DNA of 64,000 bases from JBCBRD01 sp039819785 (GTDB lineage: Bacteria > Pseudomonadota > Alphaproteobacteria > Rhizobiales > Hyphomicrobiaceae), in assembly GCA_039819785.1 (NCBI GenBank), contig JBCBRH010000009.1, positions 1 through 64,000 on the forward strand, written 5' to 3'. The translations under genes were made by a program, and so were the position numbers. The notes under the pieces are model-generated. The model did no database searches, was not told where the DNA came from, and saw only the letters and a program-made list of their open reading frames with translations. Every line of letters begins with the position of its first letter. Position 1 is the first letter of the stretch. This document shows, one piece after another, positions 22,604-31,008 of this stretch.

Positions 22604-25600
22604 ATGACCAAGACATCTGACACGACCAAGACACCCAACAAGACCCGTCCTGCCCGTGGCGCTTCGAAGCGGAAGGCCGCGCCCATGACAGCCGCCGGTC
22701 CCGATCAAGACCATATCCACGTTCGCGGCGCGCGGGAGCACAATCTCAAGAACGTCGACTTGACCATCCCACGCAACGCGCTTGTTGTGTTCACAGGGCT
22801 GTCTGGGTCAGGCAAGTCATCGCTCGCATTCGACACCATTTATGCCGAGGGCCAGCGCCGCTACGTCGAAAGCCTGTCGGCCTATGCGCGCCAGTTCTTG
22901 CAGATGATGCAAAAGCCGGATGTCGACCACATCGACGGACTTTCACCCGCAATTTCCATCGAACAGAAAACCACCTCGAAGAACCCACGTTCCACCGTTG
23001 GCACGGTCACGGAAATCTACGACTACCTGCGTCTGCTGTTCGCCCGTGTCGGTGTACCCCATTCACCCGCAACCGGGCTGCCAATCGAGAGCCAGACCAT
23101 TTCGCAAATGGTCGACCGTACACTGGAGCTGCCAGCCAAAACCAGGCTCTACCTGCTGGCACCGATCGTGCGCGGGCGAAAGGGCGAATACCGCAAAGAC
23201 CTCGCCGAGTTGCAAAAAAAAGGCTTCCAAAGGGTCAAGATCAACGGAACGTTTTATGAGATCGCCGATGCACCGGCACTCGATAAAAAATTCAAACATG
23301 ACATTGACGTCGTCGTCGATCGCGTGGTCATCCCCGAGGGCTCAAACAACGAGGCCGTGGCAACACTGACCTCACGTCTGGCCGATAGCTTTGAAACAGC
23401 GCTCGGACTAACAGATGGCATCGCAGTCGCCGAGTTCGCAGATAAACCCCTGGCCGCCAAGGACACCAAGGGTGCCAATAAATCCAAGAATGACACACAC
23501 GAGCGCCTGATCTTCTCTCAGCGTTTCGCCTGCCCGGTTTCCGGGTTCACAATCGATGAGATCGAACCGCGCCTGTTTTCGTTCAACGCACCCGCCGGGG
23601 CTTGCCCGACATGCGACGGGCTGGGCACCGAATTGCAGTTCGAACCAGAGCTGATTGTTCCCGACGCCAACCTGTCACTGGCTGAGGGTGCCATTGTCCC
23701 ATGGGCCAAAACCGGTGCCACCTCGCCCTATTATGAGCAAACGCTCAAGGCGCTCGCCAAACACTATGGCGTCTCCATGAAAACACCATGGAATGAACTG
23801 CCCCAACACGTTCAGCTGGCGTTGTTATTCGGGTCAGCCGGTGAGGAAGTCGTCATGACCTATGACGACGGCGTTCGAAAATACAAAACGGCCAAGGTCT
23901 TCGAAGGCGTCATCGGCAACATTGAACGGCGCTGGAGGGAAACAGAAAGCGACTGGGTGCGAGAAGAACTGGCCCGCTACCAAGGCGCTCATCCCTGCCA
24001 CGACTGTGACGGCCACCGGTTGAAGCCGCAAGCGCTCGCCGTGAAAATCAACACCCTTCACATCGGCGAAGTCTGCGACATGTCCATTCGCGGCGCAGAC
24101 GACTGGTTCACCGCACTGCCCGCACATCTCAGCAAAAAGCAAATGGAGATCGCAGGCCGCATTCTCAAGGAAATCACCGAGCGGTTGAAGTTCCTCAATG
24201 ACGTTGGCCTGACCTACCTGACACTGTCGCGAACGGCTGGGACATTATCAGGCGGTGAGAGCCAGCGTATCCGGCTGGCTTCACAAATCGGCTCTGGTTT
24301 GACGGGTGTGCTCTACGTGCTCGACGAGCCATCCATTGGGTTGCATCAGCGCGACAATGAACGCCTCCTCGGGACCCTGAAACATCTGCGCGATCTTGGA
24401 AACACTGTTCTCGTCGTCGAACATGATGAGGACGCGATCCTCGAATGCGACCATGTCGTTGACATCGGCCCAGGTGCCGGCGTCCATGGCGGCAACGTCA
24501 TCAGCCAGGGCACGCCCGATGAGGTGAAATCCGATGCAAATAGCCTGACTGGTCAGTACCTGTCGGGCACGCGCATGGTGCCTGTTCCAGCAAACCGCCG
24601 CAAGCCCACGAAGTCGCGGCAACTGTCTGTCGTTGGCGCCCGGGCCAACAACTTGCAAGATGTCCGTGCGGATATTCCGTTAGGGCTGCTGACATGCATC
24701 ACCGGCGTTTCGGGCGGCGGCAAGTCCACGCTTCTGATTGATACGATGTATAAGGCCATCGCCCGCAAATTGAACGGCGCGCGAACAAACCCCGGCGCGC
24801 ACGACCGGCTGATCGGATTGGAACATCTCGACAAGGTCATCGACATTGACCAGTCTCCCATCGGGCGGACGCCGCGCTCCAACCCGGCGACATACACCGG
24901 CGCATTCACCCCCATCCGCGAATGGTTCGCAGGCCTTCCCGAAGCCAAAACCCGTGGTTATCTGCCGGGCCGCTTTTCATTCAACGTCAAGGGCGGCCGG
25001 TGTGAAGCCTGCCAGGGTGACGGCGTCATCAAAATCGAGATGCACTTTTTGCCCGACGTCTATGTCGAGTGTGACCAGTGCAAGGGCAAGCGCTACAACC
25101 GCGAAACACTCGAAGTTCGGTTCCGTGACAAGTCGATCGCAGACGTGCTCGACATGACCGTTGAAGAGGCTGCCGACTTCTTTAAGGCCGTGCCAGCCAT
25201 CCGCGATAAAATGCTGACCTTGAACCGTGTTGGCCTGTCCTACATTAAGGTCGGCCAACAGGCGACCACGCTGTCGGGCGGCGAAGCCCAACGCGTCAAA
25301 CTTGCCAAGGAACTGTCCAAACGCGCGACGGGACGGACGCTCTACATCCTCGATGAGCCAACAACAGGGCTGCATTTCCACGACGTTGCCAAGCTTCTTG
25401 AGGTGCTGCACGAACTGGTCGATGCCGGCAACACCGTCGTCGTGATCGAGCACAACCTGGAGGTTATCAAAACGGCCGACTGGGTCATCGACATGGGACC
25501 CGAAGGGGGCGACGGCGGCGGTCGCGTCGTGGTCGCTGGCACGCCTGAAGACGCCGCCGCCTGCGCTGAAAGCCACACGGGCCGATATCTCCGTGACCTG

Positions 25601-25714
25601 TTGAAACGCCGCCCCGCCAAGCCCTCGACCGGTGGTGCAGCGGTGGCGTCAAAAGCGGCAGCCAAAAAGAAGGCACGCAAAAAAGCCGTCCCAAAAGCCG
25701 AAGCAGCGGAGTAA
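22604..25714 (+). CDS. uvrA: Excinuclease ABC subunit A
   Basis: 1036 residues as drawn; ATG 22685 (residue 28) is an alternative start nearer the conserved HIHVRGAREHNLKN. UvrA is the damage-recognition ATPase of nucleotide excision repair, working as a dimer with UvrB. It has two ABC modules: Walker A GLSGSGKSS (about 65-73) with signature LSGGESQ (about 548), and GVSGGGKST (about 701) with LSGGEAQ (about 890). The second zinc finger is intact (CEACQGDG ... CDQCKGKR, about 800-830). The first reads CPVS...CPTC and lacks its second Cys, a feature common in alphaproteobacteria. A Lys/Ala-rich tail ends in AEAAE. Confidence 0.97.
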   Translation: MTKTSDTTKTPNKTRPARGASKRKAAPMTAAGPDQDHIHVRGAREHNLKNVDLTIPRNALVVFTGLSGSGKSSLAFDTIYAEGQRRYVESLSAYARQFLQMMQKPDVDHIDGLSPAISIEQKTTSKNPRSTVGTVTEIYDYLRLLFARVGVPHSPATGLPIESQTISQMVDRTLELPAKTRLYLLAPIVRGRKGEYRKDLAELQKKGFQRVKINGTFYEIADAPALDKKFKHDIDVVVDRVVIPEGSNNEAVATLTSRLADSFETALGLTDGIAVAEFADKPLAAKDTKGANKSKNDTHERLIFSQRFACPVSGFTIDEIEPRLFSFNAPAGACPTCDGLGTELQFEPELIVPDANLSLAEGAIVPWAKTGATSPYYEQTLKALAKHYGVSMKTPWNELPQHVQLALLFGSAGEEVVMTYDDGVRKYKTAKVFEGVIGNIERRWRETESDWVREELARYQGAHPCHDCDGHRLKPQALAVKINTLHIGEVCDMSIRGADDWFTALPAHLSKKQMEIAGRILKEITERLKFLNDVGLTYLTLSRTAGTLSGGESQRIRLASQIGSGLTGVLYVLDEPSIGLHQRDNERLLGTLKHLRDLGNTVLVVEHDEDAILECDHVVDIGPGAGVHGGNVISQGTPDEVKSDANSLTGQYLSGTRMVPVPANRRKPTKSRQLSVVGARANNLQDVRADIPLGLLTCITGVSGGGKSTLLIDTMYKAIARKLNGARTNPGAHDRLIGLEHLDKVIDIDQSPIGRTPRSNPATYTGAFTPIREWFAGLPEAKTRGYLPGRFSFNVKGGRCEACQGDGVIKIEMHFLPDVYVECDQCKGKRYNRETLEVRFRDKSIADVLDMTVEEAADFFKAVPAIRDKMLTLNRVGLSYIKVGQQATTLSGGEAQRVKLAKELSKRATGRTLYILDEPTTGLHFHDVAKLLEVLHELVDAGNTVVVIEHNLEVIKTADWVIDMGPEGGDGGGRVVVAGTPEDAAACAESHTGRYLRDLLKRRPAKPSTGGAAVASKAAAKKKARKKAVPKAEAAE

Positions 25715-25721
25715 ACAGCTG

Positions 25722-25751
25722 CCACACGACACCACCAATACGGTCGTGTGG
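25722..25751. terminator. Stem-loop after uvrA
   Basis: A perfect 9-bp stem (25722-25730 with 25743-25751) with a 12-base loop starts 8 bp after the uvrA stop. No T-run follows, so it may be a weak terminator or an RNA-stabilising hairpin. From here to 25966 no gene is supported. Confidence 0.45.
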
Positions 25752-25966
25752 AGCTTGCGGGATGATCTGCCGGAACTTGTCGGAGAAGCCGTGCGCAAAT
25801 CATTGAGGGGAGCTGCAAACTGACCTCAGGCTTCGGGCGGACAGTTGCCTTCTGAACAGCTGCAGTGTTGTGCGTCTGCTGGGAATGGCGTTGTCGCACG
25901 ACTGAGCCGCCGATACTGCAACTAGCGCTACCACCTCATGCCGCACTGCGCCGCTGGGCCGTCGGC

Positions 25967-27370
25967 TTAGCGATACAAATCGGCGCGTGTCGGTGGGAGC
26001 GGCGGCGGGCGCTTCGGCGTCTTGGAGACGAGCGTCTGATAGAGCCGCAACGTACCACGCGAAAACGCCAGGGAGACGCCTGCCAGATAGGCCACCCAGA
26101 TACGATACTTTTCTTCGCTGACATGGTCCAGCGCCTCGGCTTTTCGTTCGGTCAGCCGGTTGCACCAGATTTCGCACGTCCGGGCATAGTGAAGCCGCCA
26201 CGCTTCAACATCATGCACCTCAAAGCCCGCACGCTCCATCGATACCAGCGTGTGGCCGATGTCATCCAGCTCACCGCCTGGAAAAATGTATTTGGCAATC
26301 GCGCGTTGCTCGGGACGCATCCGGCGGCGCAACAAGGACGGCTTCGGAGCGCGCTTGGAAATGGCGTGATTCAAAAAAAGCCCGTCATCACTCAAGAGAT
26401 CACGCATCTTTTGCATATAGCCTGGAATGTTCTTCAGGCCGATATGCTCGTACATACCGATCGACGCGATCTTGTCGTAAGTGCCGGTCAACGCCGAATA
26501 ATCCTTCAACTCGAACGTCACGCGGTCGGACAAACCAAGGCGATCTGCCTTGGCCCTGGCAAAGGCCAACTGCTCCTCACTTAACGTGATGCCATGCGCC
26601 GTCACGCCATGATGCGTGGCAGCATGGCAAAGGAGGCCGCCCCAGCCTGCGCCAACGTCCAGCATACGATCACCCGGTTTCAAGCGCAGTTTTCGGCAGA
26701 TCATCTCAAGCTTGTCGGCCTGCGCCTGATCAACGGTGTTCCCCCAATCCGTGAAGTAGGCACACGAGTAGACCATTTCTGGATCAAGAAAGAGGGCATA
26801 AAAGTCGTTCGAAAGATCGTAGTGGAACTGGATGTAGTCCTTGTTGTCATCGGTCTTTCGAGTCCGCCCGGTGATCTCGCCGTCAAACGCGCCCCGCTCG
26901 CCGGTCGCATGTTTGACTTTTGCACCTGGCTTATCGGCCTTCGCCAACAGGAACGGTGTGAGCTTCCGGGCAAGCCGCACAGCTTCAAGGCCGCGGACTT
27001 TGACGGATCGCCCATCACGGTTCAGCTGACGACCAAGATCCAGAAGGGTTCCACCGCGCAGGTCGATTTTCTTTTCGACGTAGTGCTGGATGATGTTGTC
27101 GAGCGTCGGCCACCGCAGCAAAGCACCGATGGTGCCGGGGCTTTCAATCGCGATTTCAAGCGGCCCGTCAGCGTTGCGGCCTAAAGGGATCCGTGATCCA
27201 TCCCACAGCGCGACAAACGCATTGATGTCGAGCTTTTCACCCAGTTCGGTGACCAGCGATTTAATGGCCACCAGTTGCTTTTCAGACTTCAAGTCGCTCG
27301 CCGCGTTTTGAGCCGTCTTGGCAACAGCGTCCAGCGCATCATCCTTACGCGCCCCATCTTCTCGCGACAT
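25967..27370 (-). CDS. cfa: Cyclopropane-fatty-acyl-phospholipid synthase family methyltransferase
   Basis: 467 residues, with AAGGGA ahead of the ATG. The C-terminal SAM-dependent methyltransferase domain has YDLSNDFYALFLDPEMVYSCAYF (about 184-206), SAM motif MLDVGAGWGGLLCHAA (about 237-252), GITLSEEQLAFA, and YEHIGLKNIPGY. These are CfaS hallmarks, and the enzyme adds a methylene from SAM across membrane-lipid double bonds. The N-terminal 180 residues are the usual lipid-binding domain. It is the last gene of the leftward fadE-fadJ-fadA-cfa run, 40 bp after fadA. That placement beside beta-oxidation is unusual; action on a related unsaturated lipid substrate cannot be excluded. Confidence 0.9.
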   Translation of the reverse strand: MSREDGARKDDALDAVAKTAQNAASDLKSEKQLVAIKSLVTELGEKLDINAFVALWDGSRIPLGRNADGPLEIAIESPGTIGALLRWPTLDNIIQHYVEKKIDLRGGTLLDLGRQLNRDGRSVKVRGLEAVRLARKLTPFLLAKADKPGAKVKHATGERGAFDGEITGRTRKTDDNKDYIQFHYDLSNDFYALFLDPEMVYSCAYFTDWGNTVDQAQADKLEMICRKLRLKPGDRMLDVGAGWGGLLCHAATHHGVTAHGITLSEEQLAFARAKADRLGLSDRVTFELKDYSALTGTYDKIASIGMYEHIGLKNIPGYMQKMRDLLSDDGLFLNHAISKRAPKPSLLRRRMRPEQRAIAKYIFPGGELDDIGHTLVSMERAGFEVHDVEAWRLHYARTCEIWCNRLTERKAEALDHVSEEKYRIWVAYLAGVSLAFSRGTLRLYQTLVSKTPKRPPPLPPTRADLYR

Positions 27371-27410
27371 ATGCTGTTCCCTTCATCCACCTCGGGCAGC
27401 GTTAGAACAT

Positions 27411-28757
27411 TTACAAGTGTGGATGACCAGCGCTCGAACCGCTTTGTGGGTCACGTCGATGAATGCAGGCTAGGTCGCCGTCCGCACCTTCCAGGATGGC
27501 TGCAACGCCCATACCGCCTGCCGTGCAAACCGAAATCAACCCCCGGCCGCCGCCGTTGACGTCGAGCAGCTTAGACAACCCGCCCAAGATGCGCGCCCCC
27601 GTTGCCGCAAACGGGTGGCCAAAGGCAATCGATGATCCGTTGACGTTCATCTTGGTCCGGTCAACTGAGCCCAGCGGGCCGTCCCAGCCAAGCCGCTCCC
27701 GGCAATACGCGTCATCCTCCCACGCTTTCAACGTGGCCAGAACCTGGGCTGCGAATGCCTCGTGAATTTCGAAGAATTGAAAATCGGCAAACGTCAGTCC
27801 GGTCCGTTTGAGCAGTCTGGCCACAGCAATGGTAGGCGCCATGAGCAGGCCTTCGCCGGCGACGAAATCATTGCCGATATGCTGCCCGTGAGCGAGATAG
27901 GCCTGAACCTTCAGCCCGCGCGCCTTCGCCCAGTCTTCGGAGCACAGGAGAACGGCGCCTGCCCCATCAGTCAGTGGCGTGGAGTTCGCTGCCGTCAGCG
28001 TGCCGGCATCTGATTTATCGAATGCGGTTTTCAGTTCAGACAGTTTTTCAAGTTGAATGTCGCCACGCAGATTGTTGTCCTTGAAAACGCCAGCGCACGG
28101 GACCAGCAGATCATCCAGGAAACCGTCTGCATAGGCTCTGGCTGCTTTACGGTGACTTTCGAATGCCAATTGATCTTGTTCAGCACGCGAGACGTTCCAG
28201 GTCTTGGCCATCAATTCACAGTGCTGACCCATGCCCAAGCCGGTCTGCGGTTCAGCGGTCGCGGGTGGCTGCGGGGCCAATTCGCCAGGTAAGAAACCTT
28301 TGAAGACCCGGAGCTTGGCCATCGTGGTTTTCTGCTTTGTCAGAAGCGCAAGCCGGTGCGCGAATTTTTTCGTGAACACAATGGGCGGATCAGATGTCGT
28401 GTCAGACCCGGCCGCAATCCCGCTTTCAATCTGACCCGTCGCAATCTTTGCAGCGATGCCAAGTGCCGCCTGCAAGGACGTGCCGCAGGCTTGTGTCATG
28501 GTCACGCCGGGTGTGGAGGGTGCCAGAGTGGTGCGCAGGACAGCCTCCCGCGCGAGGTTCCAGTCCTTCGAGTGAGACACAACGGCCCCACCGACAACTT
28601 CGTCGACATGCGCGCCCTTAAGGTCGAACCGGTCAACAAGGCCCTGCAGGGCTGTGCCCATCATGTCGAGATTGGACAGGTCAGCATACAGCGTGCCCGA
28701 CCGGCAAAACGGTGTGCGGACACCGCCTACGATTGCGACCCTGCGCAGTGTGCTCAT
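27411..28757 (-). CDS. Acetyl-CoA C-acyltransferase (3-ketoacyl-CoA thiolase, FadI-like)
   Basis: 448 residues from ATG 28757 (GAGGA ten bases upstream); the ATG three codons earlier sits too close to that site. It cleaves 3-ketoacyl-CoA with CoA to release acetyl-CoA, the last step of beta-oxidation. Thiolase active-site residues are visible: nucleophilic Cys in MTQACGTSLQ, His in FEIHEAFAAQ and in IAFGHPFAATGAR, and the second Cys in ISVCTAGGMG. Length and the ~40-residue insert (LRVFKGFLPGELAPQPP...) match the FadI branch of trifunctional-complex thiolases. It follows fadJ by 105 bp. Confidence 0.92.
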   Translation of the reverse strand: MSTLRRVAIVGGVRTPFCRSGTLYADLSNLDMMGTALQGLVDRFDLKGAHVDEVVGGAVVSHSKDWNLAREAVLRTTLAPSTPGVTMTQACGTSLQAALGIAAKIATGQIESGIAAGSDTTSDPPIVFTKKFAHRLALLTKQKTTMAKLRVFKGFLPGELAPQPPATAEPQTGLGMGQHCELMAKTWNVSRAEQDQLAFESHRKAARAYADGFLDDLLVPCAGVFKDNNLRGDIQLEKLSELKTAFDKSDAGTLTAANSTPLTDGAGAVLLCSEDWAKARGLKVQAYLAHGQHIGNDFVAGEGLLMAPTIAVARLLKRTGLTFADFQFFEIHEAFAAQVLATLKAWEDDAYCRERLGWDGPLGSVDRTKMNVNGSSIAFGHPFAATGARILGGLSKLLDVNGGGRGLISVCTAGGMGVAAILEGADGDLACIHRRDPQSGSSAGHPHL

Positions 28758-28862
28758 GGAATACATGTCCTCAAGTCGTGTGGTCGGGAAGTCGGAAGGT
28801 CAAGACGTTGGAGGGTCAGAACGGCAACCGATGAGACGGCCTGGTCTGGCTCCCGTGTCGTG

Positions 28863-30908
28863 CTATTCGGCGGCCTGTTGCGATGCAGGTGAAGGACCCG
28901 AGTTCGAGGCAGGCTTGTTCGTCTCGCTTGCCTTGAAATGCAACGGCCCACCACGGAACGGGGCAAACCCGGTACCGAAGATAACACCCGCATCGACAAG
29001 GTCGCTTTTCGTAACCACACCTTCATCAAGAACCTTTTGGGCTTCAGCAATCAAAGGTTCGACGAGGTCACGGCCCAAGGTCTCCAGCTCACGCTTGGCG
29101 AACGGCTTTTCCGCTGTCTTTACAGGCTTGCCATCTTTCCAGACATAAAAACCCTCGCCCGTTTTCTTACCAAGCTTGCCTGTCTCCACAAGGCGTCCTG
29201 CACCTTCGATAGCACTGTCCAGACCGAGGATCTGTCCCACGTTGGCGCAAACATCCAGGCCCACGGTATCGGCGAGTTCAATCGGCCCCATCGGCATCCC
29301 GAACACACGGGCTGCATCGTCGATCTTTTCCTTGTCCTCTCCAGCATCGACCCGCGCCATCGCCCCCATCATGTAGGGGGCAAGCACCCGGTTGACGAGG
29401 AAGCCGGGCACGGATTTTACGATGAGGGGGAACTTACCGATGGCGTTGACGAAGGCTGCACCCTTTTGCACGTCATCGCCATGGGAGGCCGCGCCGCGCA
29501 CCACTTCCACCAAAGGCATTTGAGCAACCGGGTTGAAGAAGTGAATACCAATCAGCCGACCAGGGTTTTGCAGTGACTTTGCAATGTCCTCGATTTGCAA
29601 TGACGACGTATTGGACGCCATGATCGCACCTGGCTTGAGCTTGTGTTCGATGTCCTTGAAGACCGCCTGCTTGACCTCGAGTTTTTCGACAATCGCCTCA
29701 ATCACCACGTCGGCACGCGCGATGGCTGTCCCATCGACATCGGCAATCAATCGGGCTTTCGCAGCAGCCTGCAAGGCTGGGGTTTTAAAACGCTTCTTGA
29801 AAAGCTTTGCTTGCGCCTTGATACCGTTTTCAACCTGTTCGGCTGAGACGTCCTGCAAGGTCACCTCCATGCCGGAGGCAACGCACCAACCTGCGATGTC
29901 AGCACCCATTGTACCAGCGCCGATGACGTGGACACGCTGCGGTTTCCACTTCAAACCCTTGGGCGCCTCGTTCTTCAACGCTTCCGACAAAAAGAACACG
30001 CGGCGAAGATTGCGCGACGTTTCAGAAATCATCAAGGGTGCGAACGCTTTGGGTTCGTTCTCTTTCATGGCTGCATAGCTGCCACCATATTTTTCGAACA
30101 AATCAATCAGCCTGAACGGGGCGGGATAGTGGGCCTCGCGCACTTTCTTGGCCGTTTCGCTTCGCATTTTACTGGCCACAAAACCGCGCGCCGGCCATTG
30201 CGCCATCAGCCCCTTGAAGCCGCGGGCTTTCTTGGATTTGGTTTTTCGCAGGATCGCCTTGCGTGCAGCCCAACGAAGTTGGCCAGGATGGTCAACAAGC
30301 CGGTCAACAAACCCCTGCGCGCGCGCCTTCGAAGCGCGGATCATGGAACCGGTCAACATGGCCTGCATCGCAGGAAGCGCACCGCATTGCCTGATGGATC
30401 GGGCGGTCCCGTTGAAGCCGGGAAAAATGCCAAGCTTCACTTCTGGAAAGCCGACCTTCGTGGCCTCGTCCCGGATCGCGATCCGGTAGTGACAGGCCAG
30501 GATCAGTTCCAGACCACCACCCACACACGGGCCATGAATGGCAGCAACGACCGGCACCTTCATGCCTTCGACCCGGTCCAGCAGCGCATTGACCGGTCTT
30601 ACCCCCGCCAGGACCTTGGCTTCGGTATCGAGTGAGGCGAACTCATTGATGTCGGCTCCGACGATAAAACTCTTCGGCTTACCAGACAGAATTGCCAGAC
30701 CAACGACATCGCCCTTCGAAGCTGCGTCTTCGACAAAGTCGATGATCTTGGCAAACTCCTCGATCGGGCGGCGGCCAAGCGCATTGGCACTTTCATTTTC
30801 GCGGTCAAAGGTGGCCCATGCGATCTTTTCGACATCAATGTCGAGCCGCCAGTCTTTCAGATCTAGCAGGACGGCGGGCGAGACAGTGATGGGTGCCGTT
30901 TCCGACAT
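28863..30908 (-). CDS. fadJ: Bifunctional enoyl-CoA hydratase / 3-hydroxyacyl-CoA dehydrogenase (FadJ-like)
   Basis: 681 residues, with AGGAG six bases before the ATG. The N-terminal crotonase domain (about 1-300) has the oxyanion loops IHGPCVGGGLELILACHYRIA and FPEVKLGIFPGFNGTARS, though the usual catalytic Glu context is worth checking. The NAD-binding dehydrogenase domain starts near residue 325 (VHVIGAGTMGADIAGWCV), with SNTSSLQIEDIA and GIHFFNPVAQMPLVEVV containing the catalytic His, and the C-terminal dimer domain FLVNRVLAPYM. With the FadI-like thiolase downstream it forms a trifunctional beta-oxidation complex. It ends in SQQAAE. Confidence 0.92.
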   Translation of the reverse strand: MSETAPITVSPAVLLDLKDWRLDIDVEKIAWATFDRENESANALGRRPIEEFAKIIDFVEDAASKGDVVGLAILSGKPKSFIVGADINEFASLDTEAKVLAGVRPVNALLDRVEGMKVPVVAAIHGPCVGGGLELILACHYRIAIRDEATKVGFPEVKLGIFPGFNGTARSIRQCGALPAMQAMLTGSMIRASKARAQGFVDRLVDHPGQLRWAARKAILRKTKSKKARGFKGLMAQWPARGFVASKMRSETAKKVREAHYPAPFRLIDLFEKYGGSYAAMKENEPKAFAPLMISETSRNLRRVFFLSEALKNEAPKGLKWKPQRVHVIGAGTMGADIAGWCVASGMEVTLQDVSAEQVENGIKAQAKLFKKRFKTPALQAAAKARLIADVDGTAIARADVVIEAIVEKLEVKQAVFKDIEHKLKPGAIMASNTSSLQIEDIAKSLQNPGRLIGIHFFNPVAQMPLVEVVRGAASHGDDVQKGAAFVNAIGKFPLIVKSVPGFLVNRVLAPYMMGAMARVDAGEDKEKIDDAARVFGMPMGPIELADTVGLDVCANVGQILGLDSAIEGAGRLVETGKLGKKTGEGFYVWKDGKPVKTAEKPFAKRELETLGRDLVEPLIAEAQKVLDEGVVTKSDLVDAGVIFGTGFAPFRGGPLHFKASETNKPASNSGPSPASQQAAE

Positions 30909-31008
30909 GGAATACTCCTGGGGCAGGATAGAAAAATGCCCTGTTTCTGAACTTCACCACTCGACCTGCCGTCTCGAATAGAACGCTGGATTGGCGGCTA
31001 AGGGGCGA